Part shown: positions 9,753-19,293 of the stretch, piece by piece
How the letters are laid out: every line of letters starts with the position of its first letter
How positions within the stretch are numbered: the first letter of the stretch is position 1
Origin: Methylobacterium persicinum
GTDB lineage: Bacteria; Pseudomonadota; Alphaproteobacteria; Rhizobiales; Beijerinckiaceae
Length of the DNA stretch: 64,000 nt
Direction: 5' to 3'
NCBI RefSeq assembly: GCF_022179525.1
Contig: NZ_BPQX01000033.1
Span: 1 to 64,000, forward strand
Program-made: the position numbers and the translations under genes
The notes under the pieces: generated by a model
Databases searched by the model: none
Told to the model about the DNA's origin: nothing
The model's input: only the letters and a program-made list of their open reading frames with translations

Positions 9753-10841
9753 ATGCTGATCGGACCCACCCTCGGCCGGTATTTCGCCGCGCGGTTCGCG
9801 CGCACGGTGCTCGGCGTCTTCGTCACCGTCTTCGCCCTGGTCTACACCCTCGACTTCGTGGAGCTCCTGCGCCGGGCGGGCGAGTCGCAGGGGGCCTCGA
9901 CGGGGCTGATGGCGCAGCTTTCGCTCTACCGCACGCCCACCGTCGCAGAAGGCGTGCTGCCCTTTGCCGTGCTGTTCGGCTCCATGGCCGCGATGCTCCA
10001 GCTGTCCCGCAAGCTGGAGCTCGTCGTCGCCCGCGCCGCCGGCATCTCGGCGTGGCAGTTCCTGCAGCCCGGCCTGTTCGTCGCCCTGGCCTTGGGCGCG
10101 GTCGCGGTCGGCGTCTACAACCCCGTTTCGGCGATGCTGAAGCAGCGATCCACGGAAATCGAGGCGAAGATTTTCGCCCGGTCGACCAAAGCTGCGTCGG
10201 GCAAGGACCTGTGGTTGCGCCAGAAAAGTGTGGATGGCGAGGCGATCATTCGGGCTGAAACGGCCATCGAAGGCACCACGACGCTGGCGGGGGTGGGGAT
10301 CTTCACCTTCGATGACAGCGGGAATTTCACGGCGCAGATCGTCGCCGGTCGGGCCATCCTCCACGACGGTTTCTGGGAGCTGACCGACGCCCGCGTCATG
10401 CAGCCGGACGAGCCGCCGGAGAGCTACAACACCTACCTCATCGCCTCGAACCTGGAGCCGGAACGGGTCCGTCAGCGCTTCACCAGCCCTGAATCTGTGC
10501 CCTTCTGGCAACTGCCCGCCACCATTGCACAGACCGAACGGGCCGGACTGGATGCGACCCGGTACCGACTGCAATACGATGTGCTTTGGGCGAGGCCGAT
10601 TCTGTTCGTGGCCATGGTGCTGGTGGCTGCAACCGTTTCGTTACGGTTCTTCCGCTTTGGTGGTGTTGGAAAACTCGTCCTTGGTGGCGTCGCGGCGGGC
10701 TTCACGCTCTACGTGGTCCGCCAGATCATGGAGGGGCTCGGCGCCTCGGGCATGCTTGCAACACCTGTGGCTGCATGGTTCCCGGCGATCGTAGGAAGTC
10801 TTCTCGGTACGCTCGCGCTTCTGTACCAAGAGGACGGCTGA
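9753..10841 (+). CDS. lptG: LPS export permease LptG
   Basis: A 362-residue partner of LptF with the same layout. N-terminal helices begin MLIGPTLGRYFAARF. A coupling-type segment AAMLQLSRKLELVVARAAGIS sits near residue 75, a periplasmic domain lies in the middle, and the last helices include GKLVLGGVAAGFTLYVVRQIME. Only 9 bp separate it from lptF. lptD follows after 63 bp, so the three LPS-transport genes are very probably one operon. Confidence 0.93.
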   Translation: MLIGPTLGRYFAARFARTVLGVFVTVFALVYTLDFVELLRRAGESQGASTGLMAQLSLYRTPTVAEGVLPFAVLFGSMAAMLQLSRKLELVVARAAGISAWQFLQPGLFVALALGAVAVGVYNPVSAMLKQRSTEIEAKIFARSTKAASGKDLWLRQKSVDGEAIIRAETAIEGTTTLAGVGIFTFDDSGNFTAQIVAGRAILHDGFWELTDARVMQPDEPPESYNTYLIASNLEPERVRQRFTSPESVPFWQLPATIAQTERAGLDATRYRLQYDVLWARPILFVAMVLVAATVSLRFFRFGGVGKLVLGGVAAGFTLYVVRQIMEGLGASGMLATPVAAWFPAIVGSLLGTLALLYQEDG

Positions 10842-10904
10842 AGCCTGCGGCCCGCGCGGGTCGGGAGACGAGTGTGAAGGTCGTGGCGGAAGTCGTCACC
10901 GGGG

Positions 10905-13487
10905 TTGGGACAGGCGTTGCGTAAGGTCGCCGACATCCTGCGGAATACCTGGCTTGCGGCTGCTCTGACGGTCGCCGTGCTGCCTGTGTCCATCGGGCAC
11001 GCGCAGGGCATTCCCGCGCCCAAGGTGAAGGCGGACGCGAAGCTCCTCGTCGAGGCCGACGAGCTCATCTACGACAACGATCACAACACCGTCACCGCCA
11101 AGGGCAATGCGGAGCTGCATTACGGCCCGCGGACCCTTCAGGCGGACCGGGTGCGCTACGACCGGGGAACCGGCCGCGTCTTCGCCGAGGGCAACGTCCG
11201 CCTGACGGAGGCCGATGGCGGCGTCGTGACCGGCGAGAAGATGGAGCTGACGGACGACTTCAAGACCGGCTTCGTCGACTCGCTGCGTGTCCAGCAATCG
11301 GTCGAGCGCAAGAACGAGACAGTCCGGGTTCGCTTCTCCGCGCCCCGCGGCGAACGGGTGGACGGCGAGCAGACCTCGTTCGACTACGGCAGCTACACCG
11401 CCTGCGAGCCGTGCAAGGACGCCCCGGAGAAGCCGCCCCTGTGGCAGATCCGGGCGCAGAAGATCATCCACAACAACGAGACCCATACGATCTATTTCGA
11501 GGAGTCCACCCTCGAGCTCGCCGGCATTCCGGTGCTGTATCTGCCCTATTTCGAGGCGCCGGACCCGACCGAGAAACGCAAGACCGGCTTCCTGACGCCG
11601 CGGTTCATCTCGACCACGGCGCTCGGCAAGGGCGTGTCCCTGCCGTACTTCATCAACTTCGCGCCGAATTACGACCTGACCCTGACGCCGACCATCCTGA
11701 GCCGTCAGGGCGTCCTGGGGCAGGCCGAGTTCCGGCATCGGCTGGATAACGGCTTCTACAGTCTGCGGCTGTCGGGGATCTCTCAGACGACGCCGTCCGC
11801 CTTCCTGCCGAGCCCCCTGGGCGCCGGCGAGCGTGACTTCCGCGGGTCTGTGGAGAGCCAGGGGCGGTTCTACATCAACGAACGCTGGCGGACGGGCTGG
11901 GACGTGGTCGGTGTCACCGACAAGTGGTTCCTGGATAATTACCGGATCCGAAATCAATCGATCACCACCGACTTCTTCCGTGAAGCCGTCTCCACGGCCT
12001 ATCTGACCGGCCAGGGCGACCGCTCGTGGTTCGATGCGCGGGCCTACTACTTCAAGGGCCTGTCGAGCTTCGACTGGCAGAAGCAGCAGCCGATCGTCGC
12101 CCCGGTGATCGACTACGACAAGCGCGTCAACGCCCCGCCGGAGATCGGCGGCGAGCTGCGCTTCCAGGCCAACATCACGAGCCTGAACCGCGAGGTGACC
12201 CAGTACCAGGGCCTGCCGCGGACGACGACGTACCTGTTCTCGCCGAGCGTGAACGGCGTGAGCTTCCCGCTCTACCAGACCTGCGCAGTCTTCGCCCGCG
12301 GCGCCTGTCTCATCCAGGGCCTCGCCGGGCAGGACACGCGCGCCTCGGCGCAGCTGACGTGGCGGCGGAGCTTCATCGACGATTACGGGCAGAAATTCAC
12401 GCCCTTCGCGTCCCTGCGGGCGGACACGTTCTTCGTGAACCCCAACCTGTCCGGCTACCAGAACGACCTCGCCCCCTCGGTGGCGCGGATCGACGACGGC
12501 GTGTCCGGGCGGGTCATGCCGACGGTTGGCCTAGACTATCGCTATCCCTTCGTCGCGAATTTTGGCGGCCTCGGCGTCCACACGATCGAGCCGATCGGCC
12601 AGCTGCTCCTACGCCCGTCGGAGACGAAGATCGGCCGCCTGCCCAACGAAGATGCCCAAAGCCTCGTCTTCGACGACACGTCGCTGTTCGAATGGGACAA
12701 GTTTTCCGGTTACGACCGGGTCGAGGGTGGTGTGCGCACCAATCTCGGCGGGCAGTACTCCGTGGTCACTCCCTCGGGGTGGTACGCGAACGTGCTGTTC
12801 GGCGAGTCGATCCAGCTTGCCGGCGTGAACTCGTTCCGCCGGGGCGACCTTGCCAATACCGGCCTAGAATCCGGCCTGGACAAGACGTTGTCCGACTATG
12901 TCGGGCGATTCCAGGTGTCTCCGAACCAGAACATCACCTTCATCACGCGGGCGCGGTTCAATCAGGCCGACTTCCACGTCGCGCGGTTCGAGACCGGCGT
13001 GACCGCCCGCTTCGCGCCGTTCGTGCCCCTGACGACCTCGCTGTTCTACTCCTACTACGAGGCGCAGCCGCTCCTCGGTTACAGCCATTACCGCGAGGGC
13101 CTGACCGCCTCGGCGACCTACAACATCACGCCGAACTGGTTCGTCTCCGGATCCCTCCTCCTCGACCTCACGCACTACCTCGACGTGCGCAACACCTATT
13201 CGGATGCGCTAGCGAACTACTTCGTAAACCCCATCGGTGCCGCGCCGATCTATGAGAATCCGGGTCGGTTCTACGCTGCGGGCGCAAGCTTCGGCGGCGG
13301 TTACCAGGACGAGTGCACCACCGTCACGCTCAACTACATCAACTCGCCCATCGCGACGGCGACCGGTGTCCGCGAGCGCAACCAGACCGTGCTGCTGCGC
13401 GTCGAGCTCAAGACCCTCGGCGAAGCCGACCTTCGCCAGAACGTGGGCGTCGCCACCACGGCGGACGGCATCGCCTCGCCGCACTGA
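10905..13487 (+). CDS. lptD: LPS assembly outer-membrane protein LptD
   Basis: An 860-residue outer-membrane translocon subunit that inserts LPS into the outer leaflet with LptE. The signal peptide is within residues 1-34 (cleavage probable after IGHAQ). An OstA/LptA-like beta-jellyroll covers about 40-170 (LVEADELIYDNDHNTVTAKG), and a large beta-barrel ends near residue 830. The start is a TTG at 10905; a second TTG at 10917 is possible. Cysteines are few: the pair TACEPCKD near 170 and single ones later, so the E. coli disulfide pattern may not be conserved. Downstream, pdxA follows without surA. Confidence 0.93.
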   Translation: MGQALRKVADILRNTWLAAALTVAVLPVSIGHAQGIPAPKVKADAKLLVEADELIYDNDHNTVTAKGNAELHYGPRTLQADRVRYDRGTGRVFAEGNVRLTEADGGVVTGEKMELTDDFKTGFVDSLRVQQSVERKNETVRVRFSAPRGERVDGEQTSFDYGSYTACEPCKDAPEKPPLWQIRAQKIIHNNETHTIYFEESTLELAGIPVLYLPYFEAPDPTEKRKTGFLTPRFISTTALGKGVSLPYFINFAPNYDLTLTPTILSRQGVLGQAEFRHRLDNGFYSLRLSGISQTTPSAFLPSPLGAGERDFRGSVESQGRFYINERWRTGWDVVGVTDKWFLDNYRIRNQSITTDFFREAVSTAYLTGQGDRSWFDARAYYFKGLSSFDWQKQQPIVAPVIDYDKRVNAPPEIGGELRFQANITSLNREVTQYQGLPRTTTYLFSPSVNGVSFPLYQTCAVFARGACLIQGLAGQDTRASAQLTWRRSFIDDYGQKFTPFASLRADTFFVNPNLSGYQNDLAPSVARIDDGVSGRVMPTVGLDYRYPFVANFGGLGVHTIEPIGQLLLRPSETKIGRLPNEDAQSLVFDDTSLFEWDKFSGYDRVEGGVRTNLGGQYSVVTPSGWYANVLFGESIQLAGVNSFRRGDLANTGLESGLDKTLSDYVGRFQVSPNQNITFITRARFNQADFHVARFETGVTARFAPFVPLTTSLFYSYYEAQPLLGYSHYREGLTASATYNITPNWFVSGSLLLDLTHYLDVRNTYSDALANYFVNPIGAAPIYENPGRFYAAGASFGGGYQDECTTVTLNYINSPIATATGVRERNQTVLLRVELKTLGEADLRQNVGVATTADGIASPH

Positions 13488-13516
13488 CGACGTTCCCGAT
13501 CGGACTGCGTGATGAC

Positions 13517-13550
13517 GGGTGGGATGGGCCCCACTCGATCCATCCCACCC
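13517..13550 (+). terminator. Hairpin after lptD
   Basis: GGGTGGGATGG (13517-13527) pairs perfectly with 13540-13550 across a 12-base loop, 29 bp past the lptD stop. There is no T-run, so it may act as an mRNA stabiliser and not as an intrinsic terminator. Confidence 0.45.
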
Positions 13551-13555
13551 CCTCC

Positions 13556-13663
13556 CTCATCCTGAGGTGCCGCTAAGCGGCCTCGAAGGAGGGCTCCAGT
13601 AAGCGCGCGGGACCTAGAGTCCTCCTTCGAGGCCCTCGCTCCGCGACGGCACCTTAGGATGAG
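13556..13663. repeat. Palindromic intergenic repeat, family A, copy 1
   Basis: The outer arms CTCATCCTGAGGTGCCG (13556-13572) and a near-perfect reverse complement ending at 13663 enclose a second inverted pair: CCTCGAAGGAGG and CCTCCTTCGAGG. A second copy with the same outer and inner arms is at 28193-28300. The total length is about 108 bp. The arms could fold into one long cruciform. Confidence 0.75.
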
Positions 13664-13763
13664 GTCGCGGGTGGGAATGACAGGCGGTCCGCCCAACGCA
13701 AATCGGTCGGGTGCCGCGGCGAACCCGGTATCTGCCAGAGCGAGAGCAGGGTATGAGAGGGCC

Positions 13764-14867
13764 ATGCTGCCACTGGCCCTGACCCTCGGTGATCCGGCCG
13801 GCATCGGCCCGGAGCTGGCGCTTTCCGCCTGGCTCGAACGGGGCGGTCCCGATCCGCTGCCGCCGTTCTTCGTAATTGGCGACCCGGCTTTCCTCGAACG
13901 CCTCGCCCTTCGCCTCGACCGCCTCGTGCCGGTTGCCGAGGTCGATCCCGAGACGGCGTCCGATGTGTTCCCCCGGGCGCTCCCTGTGGTCGCCCTGCCG
14001 AGCGGCACGCCGGTCTCGGCCGAACCCGGCATGCCCGATCCGGCCTATGCCGGGGCGGTGATCGAATCGATCAGCGCCGCCGTCGGTCTGGTCAGGGCCG
14101 GACGCGCGGCTGCCGTCGTCACCAACCCGATCGCCAAGCACGTCCTGACCAGGGCCGGGTTCGCCCATCCGGGCCATACGGAGTTCCTGGCCGCCCTCGC
14201 CGTCCCGCCCGGTACGGAGCCGCCACGGCCCGTCATGATGATCTGGAGCCAGACCCTGGCGGTGGTGCCGGTGACCATCCACGTGCCCCTCAAGGACGTG
14301 CCGGGGCTGCTGACCCAGAGCCTCGTCGAGGAAACCGGACGCATCGTCGCCCGCGATCTGCGTGAACGGTTCGGCCTCCCCGAGCCGCGGCTCGTCCTGG
14401 CCGGTCTCAACCCCCATGCCGGGGAGTCGGGGACGATGGGGCACGAGGACCGGGACGTGCTCGCCCCCGCCGTGGCGCGCCTGCGGTCCGAGGGGATCGA
14501 CATCCGGGGTCCCCTCCCCGCCGACACCCTGTTCCACGCCCGCGCCAGGGCGACCTACGACGTCGCCCTCGCCCCAACCCACGATCAGGCGCTGATCCCC
14601 ATCAAGACCATCGCCTTCGACGATGGCGTGAACGTTACCCTCGGCCTGCCGTTCGTGAGGACGTCGCCGGACCACGGCACCGCCTTCGACATCGCCGGCA
14701 AGGGCATCGCCCGGCCAGACAGCCTGCTGGCGGCCCTTCGCCTCGCCAAGCGGCTCGCGGGCGCCACGCCGCGCCCGTGGGACGGGCAGCGGGAGCCGCC
14801 GAGCGTCTATGCCGGGCGGCCGCGATCGGCGGGCGCCCATCATTTCGACCCCGAGGATGAATTGTGA
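13764..14867 (+). CDS. pdxA: 4-hydroxythreonine-4-phosphate dehydrogenase PdxA
   Basis: A 367-residue NAD-dependent enzyme of DXP-dependent pyridoxal phosphate synthesis. It oxidises 4-phosphohydroxy-L-threonine. The N-terminus [17 protein letters not shown] is diagnostic. [11 protein letters not shown] (near residue 117), the metal-binding HPGHTEFL (near 135), [16 protein letters not shown] (near 215) and [13 protein letters not shown] (near 270) follow. ATG 13764 is preceded by AGAGGG. The C-terminal 35 residues extend past the usual family end. Its stop overlaps the start of rsmA by four bases, so the two are translationally coupled. Confidence 0.95.
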   Translation: MLPLALTLGDPAGIGPELALSAWLERGGPDPLPPFFVIGDPAFLERLALRLDRLVPVAEVDPETASDVFPRALPVVALPSGTPVSAEPGMPDPAYAGAVIESISAAVGLVRAGRAAAVVTNPIAKHVLTRAGFAHPGHTEFLAALAVPPGTEPPRPVMMIWSQTLAVVPVTIHVPLKDVPGLLTQSLVEETGRIVARDLRERFGLPEPRLVLAGLNPHAGESGTMGHEDRDVLAPAVARLRSEGIDIRGPLPADTLFHARARATYDVALAPTHDQALIPIKTIAFDDGVNVTLGLPFVRTSPDHGTAFDIAGKGIARPDSLLAALRLAKRLAGATPRPWDGQREPPSVYAGRPRSAGAHHFDPEDEL

Positions 14868-15730
14868 GCGCACTCGACGGGCTGCCGCCCCTGCGGGAGG
14901 TGGTGGCACGCCACGGCCTGGAACCGAAGAAGGCGCTTGGCCAGAACTTCCTCTACGACCTCAATCTCACGGGTCGGATCGCAAGGGCCGCCGGCCCCCT
15001 CGAGGGGGTGACCATCGTGGAAGTCGGGCCCGGTCCCGGCGGGCTCACGCGGGCGCTTCTGGCCGCGGGAGCGGCAAAGGTGGTGGCCATCGAGCGCGAC
15101 CCGCGGGCGCTCCCGGCCCTGGCCGAGGTGGCGGCCCATTATCCCGGTCGCCTCCACGTCGTCGATGCCGACGCCCTGGAGTTCGACCCCCGGCCCCTCA
15201 TCGGGGACGGAAGCGCGCGGATCGTGGCCAACCTTCCCTACAATGTCGGCACCGCCCTGCTTACCGGGTGGATCGCGGGGGAAACGTGGCCGCCCTGGTG
15301 GGACAGCGCCGTCCTGATGTTCCAGCGGGAGGTGGCCGAGCGGATCGTCGCCACCCCGGACGAGAGGGCCGATTACGGCCGGCTCGGGGTGCTGTGTGGC
15401 TGGCGGACGGACGCCTCGATCCTGTTCGACGTAGCGCCCTCGGCCTTCGTGCCGCCGCCGAAGGTGACGTCGAGCGTGGTGCGGCTGGTCCCCCGTGCCG
15501 TGCCGATGCCATGCCGGGCGGGAGCCCTGGAAGCGGTCACGCGGGCAGCGTTCGGCCAGCGGCGCAAGATGCTGCGCCAGAGCCTTAAGGCGCTCGTGCC
15601 GGACCCGGCCTCGCTGCTTGCGGCTACCGGCATCGCCGAGACGGCCCGCGCCGAGGAAATCCCGGTGGAGGGCTTCGTGGCCCTCGCCAACGCCTGGGAT
15701 GCGGAACGAAAAAAGGCCGGCGCTGGGTAG
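14864..15730 (+). CDS. rsmA: 16S rRNA dimethyladenosine transferase RsmA (KsgA)
   Basis: A 288-residue SAM-dependent enzyme that dimethylates two adjacent adenines near the 3' end of 16S rRNA during small-subunit assembly. [11 protein letters not shown] is at residues 24-34. The SAM motif [15 protein letters not shown] lies near 50-64, and the catalytic NLPYNVGT near 125. [14 protein letters not shown] comes near 200, and the C-terminal [12 protein letters not shown] is typical. The GTG start overlaps the pdxA stop. A terminator hairpin begins inside the last codons. Confidence 0.96.
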   Translation: MSALDGLPPLREVVARHGLEPKKALGQNFLYDLNLTGRIARAAGPLEGVTIVEVGPGPGGLTRALLAAGAAKVVAIERDPRALPALAEVAAHYPGRLHVVDADALEFDPRPLIGDGSARIVANLPYNVGTALLTGWIAGETWPPWWDSAVLMFQREVAERIVATPDERADYGRLGVLCGWRTDASILFDVAPSAFVPPPKVTSSVVRLVPRAVPMPCRAGALEAVTRAAFGQRRKMLRQSLKALVPDPASLLAATGIAETARAEEIPVEGFVALANAWDAERKKAGAG

Positions 15731-15739
15731 CGCCGGCCT
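15714..15739. terminator. Bidirectional intrinsic terminator, rsmA / Tim44-domain gene
   Basis: AGGCCGGCGCT (15714-15724) pairs perfectly with AGCGCCGGCCT (15729-15739) across GGGT. A run of A's precedes it (15708-15714), which is a T-run for minus-strand transcription. So it best terminates the convergent gene, with a weaker T-stretch for rsmA. Confidence 0.8.
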
Positions 15740-15759
15740 ATTCAATCCAACGTCTGGTT

Positions 15760-16722
15760 TTACCGGGTCTGCTGGATGGCCGAGAGCACCCAGCCGCGGC
15801 CCGGCTGGCGCTGGAAGGTCCAGAGCTCGGTCGCCTCGGGATCGCCGTTGGCGACGACCCGGCCGCTGCCGCGTTCCATCGTGACGTCCCGCAGGGCGTA
15901 CCGCATGGCGACGGTGGCGTAATCGGTCCGGTCCTCACCCCAGGCTTCCGCGAGGTCGCCCTGGAGAAGCTTGACGTCCGAGATCCGATTCACAACCCCC
16001 CGCGAGGCATTTCCTTGCAATTCCTCATCGAAGTAGCCGACCATTTCCGGCGTGGCGAGGTTCGACAGCGACACCCGATCCTCGCGGGAATAGGCATCCT
16101 GGATCTCGCCGAGCAGCTTCTCGAACGCCTGAAAGTCGTTCGGGCCGATCTGCACCTGTCGCATCTGCGGCGAGCGGGGCGCAGCCCCGGCCGCGCCGCC
16201 GCCGAAACCGCCCATCGGGCCGCCCATTCCGGGGGCGGGTCCGCCGGGCCCGGTGCGCGCATAGGAAGCCGCTCCCGGCTCGTTGCGGCGCCGGAAGAAG
16301 CGCAGCGCCAGCATGACGACGACGATGACGAGGCCGACCTGGAACAGCATGCCGATCATGGACGCCAATCCGCCGAGGCCGCCAAAGAAGCCGCTGCCGA
16401 AGAGGGCTCCGAGAAGCCCAGCGCCGAGTAGGCCCGCGAAGAAGCCGCCGCCGAACCGCCTGCCGGAGGGCTGCATTCCAGGGTTCGCCATCCCAGGATT
16501 GTTCATTCCCGGCGACGGGGCCGTCTGGCTGCGCTGCATCGTCATGCCGCCGCCCGGCGCCGTGGGTGTCGCCGAGGGGGCCGTGTAGGTGCGCGATCCG
16601 CGCGAACCCATGGATCCGCCGCCGCCGGGCCGGGCCTCGGCGATGGGGGCCGCGACGGTCAGCGCCGCGGCGAGCGCCAGGAGGGCCGCCCTGCGCCGGC
16701 CGCGCGTACGTAAAGTGGACAT
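15760..16722 (-). CDS. Tim44-domain membrane protein
   Basis: A 320-residue protein. The N-terminal signal-like helix is at residues 10-30 (AALLALAAALTVAAPIAEA). A Gly/Pro/Met-rich stretch with repeated NPGM units follows at about 33-90. Two glycine-rich hydrophobic segments lie at about 92-145. The C-terminal Tim44-like domain covers about 180-320 (NDFQAFEKLLGEIQDAYSREDR, then TELWTFQRQPGRGWVLSAIQQ). Bacterial Tim44-domain proteins are inner-membrane proteins related to the mitochondrial import motor subunit; their role is poorly defined. It stands alone and ends at a shared terminator with rsmA. Confidence 0.85.
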   Translation of the reverse strand: MSTLRTRGRRRAALLALAAALTVAAPIAEARPGGGGSMGSRGSRTYTAPSATPTAPGGGMTMQRSQTAPSPGMNNPGMANPGMQPSGRRFGGGFFAGLLGAGLLGALFGSGFFGGLGGLASMIGMLFQVGLVIVVVMLALRFFRRRNEPGAASYARTGPGGPAPGMGGPMGGFGGGAAGAAPRSPQMRQVQIGPNDFQAFEKLLGEIQDAYSREDRVSLSNLATPEMVGYFDEELQGNASRGVVNRISDVKLLQGDLAEAWGEDRTDYATVAMRYALRDVTMERGSGRVVANGDPEATELWTFQRQPGRGWVLSAIQQTR

Positions 16723-16833
16723 GAAACGCCTCAGAAGACGAACCGGCGACGACGCCGCCGGGGACGATATGGGAACGGCTGTGCGTCGGTTTTAGTCCGT
16801 GTGCCAGCGTATCGGCCTAAGCCGGCCTGCTTT

Positions 16834-17922
16834 TCAGTGCAGAACACGCTCGGATGCGGCTGGAAGGACGAGGCGCACGCGGGTGCCGCCGCCGGGCTCG
16901 CTGTCGAGGGAAATGGTGCCGTTCTGGCGCTTCATCAGGCCGTGGACGATGGCGAGGCCTGCGCCGCGTCCCGCCTCGCGGCTGGTCTGGAACGGCGCAA
17001 GGGCCCGCGCCAGCATCTCCGGCGACATGCCGTGGCCGGTATCCCCGACGATGATCCCCACCGCGCCGTGGCCGGGATTCTGAAGGGTGCGGTCGCCCGG
17101 TTCGATGTGAAAGGTCGCGAGCGTCAGCAGACCCCCGTCCGGCATCGCCTCGCAGGCGTTGGAGACTAGGTGCCGGAGGGCGAACTCGATTTGCGTCGGG
17201 TTTGTCATGGCGCGGGGCAGCCCCGGCGTCGATGCGACGGACAACCGGATGCCGGGTGGAAGGTCGGCGCGCAGGCGTTCGCTCAATTCGGCCAGGAGCG
17301 CATCGAGATCCACCGGCCTGACGTCGGGCGCGATGCGGCGGGAATAGGCCAGCAAATGCCGGGTCAGAATCGCGGCGCGCTCCGTGGCGTCGGCGGAGCG
17401 GGAGATCGCCCGCTGGATGAACGGCTCGGGCCGGTCGCCGAGGCGGCGCTTGAGCCCGTCGATGTAGCCGATCAGAATCTGCAGGAAGTTGTTGAACTCG
17501 TGGGCGACACTGTTGGTCAGCAGCCCTAGCGCCTCCCGCTGGCGGGAGAGGGCCAGTGCCGCCTCGGCCTCGTGCCGAACCGTCACGTCCAGGACCTGAC
17601 CGATCCGGTATGGGCCGTCGCCGATGGGGGCGAGGGTCAGGTTCGCCCAGAACGTCGCACCATCGGCCTTTCTGGCGAGGAACTCCTTTGCGCCCGAGGC
17701 TGACGGATCGAAGTCGTGCTCCCCGGGAAATGCCAGGGCATCGAGGCCCCTCCCTTTGAGCGTGGCTTCGTCGAACCCGGTGAGGGCATGGAGCGCTGGA
17801 TTGGCCCACAGGATCGCGCCGGTCGTATCAACGGCAAGGCTCGGCGTCGGCAGGGCGGCGAGCACCGCACGGACGGCAGGACCGAAGGGAGCCGCGTCGG
17901 AATCCGAATCAGGCTGCGCCAT
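16834..17922 (-). CDS. PAS-domain sensor histidine kinase (orphan)
   Basis: A 362-residue predicted cytoplasmic kinase without obvious membrane helices. A PAS domain occupies about residues 20-130 (PSLAVDTTGAILWANPALHA). The phosphoacceptor histidine is in SVAHEFNNFLQILIGYID near 150. The ATPase domain shows the N box (HLVSNACEAMPDGG), the G1 box GDTGHGM and a G2-type GRGAGLAIVHGLM. ATG 17922 is chosen; a TTG at 18015 would add 31 residues. HEFNN is typical of HWE-less, NtrB-like kinases. No response regulator is adjacent, so its partner is unknown. Confidence 0.85.
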   Translation of the reverse strand: MAQPDSDSDAAPFGPAVRAVLAALPTPSLAVDTTGAILWANPALHALTGFDEATLKGRGLDALAFPGEHDFDPSASGAKEFLARKADGATFWANLTLAPIGDGPYRIGQVLDVTVRHEAEAALALSRQREALGLLTNSVAHEFNNFLQILIGYIDGLKRRLGDRPEPFIQRAISRSADATERAAILTRHLLAYSRRIAPDVRPVDLDALLAELSERLRADLPPGIRLSVASTPGLPRAMTNPTQIEFALRHLVSNACEAMPDGGLLTLATFHIEPGDRTLQNPGHGAVGIIVGDTGHGMSPEMLARALAPFQTSREAGRGAGLAIVHGLMKRQNGTISLDSEPGGGTRVRLVLPAASERVLH

Positions 17923-18070
17923 CCCCGCCTTCGCAAAAACCGTTTGCGGCCGGGCCTCCGGGGCCGGGCCATGACGTCGGGTAGCCTCGAAAGCTTGCGC
18001 CGATGCCGGAACCAAGATCGCGTCCGCGGCGCCGGTGTCCAGGCCCCGGCGCGCGATCTCTCCCTGGTCG

Positions 18071-18703
18071 CTATTGGCGAACCCACATGACGCGGGCCAT
18101 CCAGGCGATCTCGCCGACGTTCAGGATACGGTCGGCGTGCTCCGGGTTCAGGGAGGCCAGTTCCACCGTGCGCGCCGTACGGCGGCGCAGTTCCTTCGCC
18201 AGCACCTCACCCCCATGAAGCCGGGCGACGACGCGGTCGCCCTTGCGCACGCTCGCCGTTGGCGAAACGATCAGCACGTCCCCATCACGGAAGAGGGGCA
18301 TCATCGAATCGCCCTGCACTTCCAGGGCGAAGGCTCTCTCCTCACCGAGATCGGGAAACTCGATCTCTTCCCAGCCCGGTCCGCCGGTCGGCATGCCCTC
18401 GTCGGTAAAGACCCGGCCGGAACCCGCCTGCGTGAGGCCGATCAGCGGCACCATCGTCTGTGCGGGGACGGCCCGGGCTTCGATCAGGCGCAGGAACTCG
18501 TCGAGGCTGGACCCGGTCGCCGCCAGGACCTTCGAGATCGATTCTGTGGAGGGCCACCGCTTGCGCCCGTCGGCGCCGACGCGCTTGGACCGGTTGAAGC
18601 TCGTGGCGTCGAGGCCAGCCCGCCGGGCAAGGCCCGAGGCCGAATAGCCGTGGCGCTCGGCCAGGCGATCTATGGCGTTCCAGATCTGTTCGTGCGACAG
18701 CAT
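18071..18703 (-). CDS. S24-family (LexA/CI-type) helix-turn-helix repressor
   Basis: A 210-residue protein. The N-terminal HTH at about residues 1-65 contains GYSASGLARRAGLDATSFNR. The C-terminal S24 domain shows GDSMMP with the likely catalytic serine near 133 and a candidate lysine in LAKEL near 170. An AG dipeptide in the linker (LTQAGSGRVF) is a possible self-cleavage site. By family knowledge such proteins can be inactivated by RecA-stimulated self-cleavage or act as plain repressors. ATG 18703 is chosen; 16 extra upstream residues are unconserved. A CTAG-rich palindrome upstream may be its own operator. Confidence 0.83.
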   Translation of the reverse strand: MLSHEQIWNAIDRLAERHGYSASGLARRAGLDATSFNRSKRVGADGRKRWPSTESISKVLAATGSSLDEFLRLIEARAVPAQTMVPLIGLTQAGSGRVFTDEGMPTGGPGWEEIEFPDLGEERAFALEVQGDSMMPLFRDGDVLIVSPTASVRKGDRVVARLHGGEVLAKELRRRTARTVELASLNPEHADRILNVGEIAWMARVMWVRQ

Positions 18704-18798
18704 GCGACCCGCCGAGTCTGGTCTGACTGGTCCGGCGACCCCGGCCCGCATGATGCCGGCGAAGGTCAGCCCTATGCGCCGGCCCGGCTGAGACGCTC

Positions 18799-18827
18799 AG
18801 CCTAGTGCTAGGAAACTAGAACTACAA
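18799..18827 (-). promoter_or_regulatory. Candidate promoter/operator of the S24 regulator
   Basis: Read on the minus strand, TTGTAG (18822-18827) and TAGGCT (18799-18804) are 17 bp apart, a weak -35/-10 pair. The spacer and -10 carry CCTAG-TG-CTAGG (18801-18812) and a further CTAG at 18816-18819. Three CTAG tetramers in 18 bp are unusual, and the symmetry suits a dimeric repressor. Autoregulation is inference. Confidence 0.35.
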
Positions 18828-18942
18828 CCCGCGAATTGCAATCAAAACCAGAAGTGTTGGTTCCGGATCGGTGGCCAACCGGGCCGTGCCAGTTGCCGGA
18901 GGGCGCCGGCCCCTCTATCGCACCTGCCGCAGGAACATCGCC

Positions 18943-19293
18943 ATGTCGCTCATCTACAAGATCTGCCCGCGGTCCCTCTGGCAGGAGGCGACCGCCCAGG
19001 GCCGTTTCACCGGGGCGCCGGTGGACCATGCGGATGGCTTCATCCATTTCTCCACGGCGGCCCAGGTCGCGGAGACCGCCGCCCGGCATTTCGCCGGACA
19101 AGGCGAACTCGTGCTGATCGTTGTCGAGGCCGATCGGCTGGGCCCCGCCCTCCGCTACGAGGCATCCCGGGGCGGAGACCTGTTTCCGCACCTGTACGGC
19201 GACCTCGCCCTCACGGCGGTGATCGACGTCGAGGATTTGCCCATCGGCCCCGATGGGCGCCACAGCTTCCCCGAGGGAATCGTTCCGCAATGA
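18943..19293 (+). CDS. DUF952 family protein
   Basis: A 116-residue protein beginning [16 protein letters not shown] and containing [22 protein letters not shown] and [19 protein letters not shown], the recognisable DUF952 pattern. The biochemical role is unknown. The conserved histidines and acidic residues suggest an enzyme or nucleotide-binding fold, but that is speculation. The last four bases overlap the pyrD start (ATGA), so it is cotranscribed and coupled with pyrD, an arrangement seen in other alphaproteobacteria. Confidence 0.88.
   Translation: MSLIYKICPRSLWQEATAQGRFTGAPVDHADGFIHFSTAAQVAETAARHFAGQGELVLIVVEADRLGPALRYEASRGGDLFPHLYGDLALTAVIDVEDLPIGPDGRHSFPEGIVPQ

Larger units (their letters stand above)
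13488..13763. other. Gap between lptD and pdxA, no gene
   Basis: This is 276 bp with a hairpin (13517-13550) and a long palindromic repeat (13556-13663) but no coding frame. In many alphaproteobacteria surA, a periplasmic chaperone for outer-membrane proteins, occupies this slot. No trace of a SurA-like sequence can be recognised. Confidence 0.6.

Noticed and set aside
9090-10574. A 494-codon minus-strand frame opposite lptF/lptG
   Set aside because: It has a shadow-type Arg/Asp/Gly-rich sequence; lptF and lptG are certain on the plus strand.
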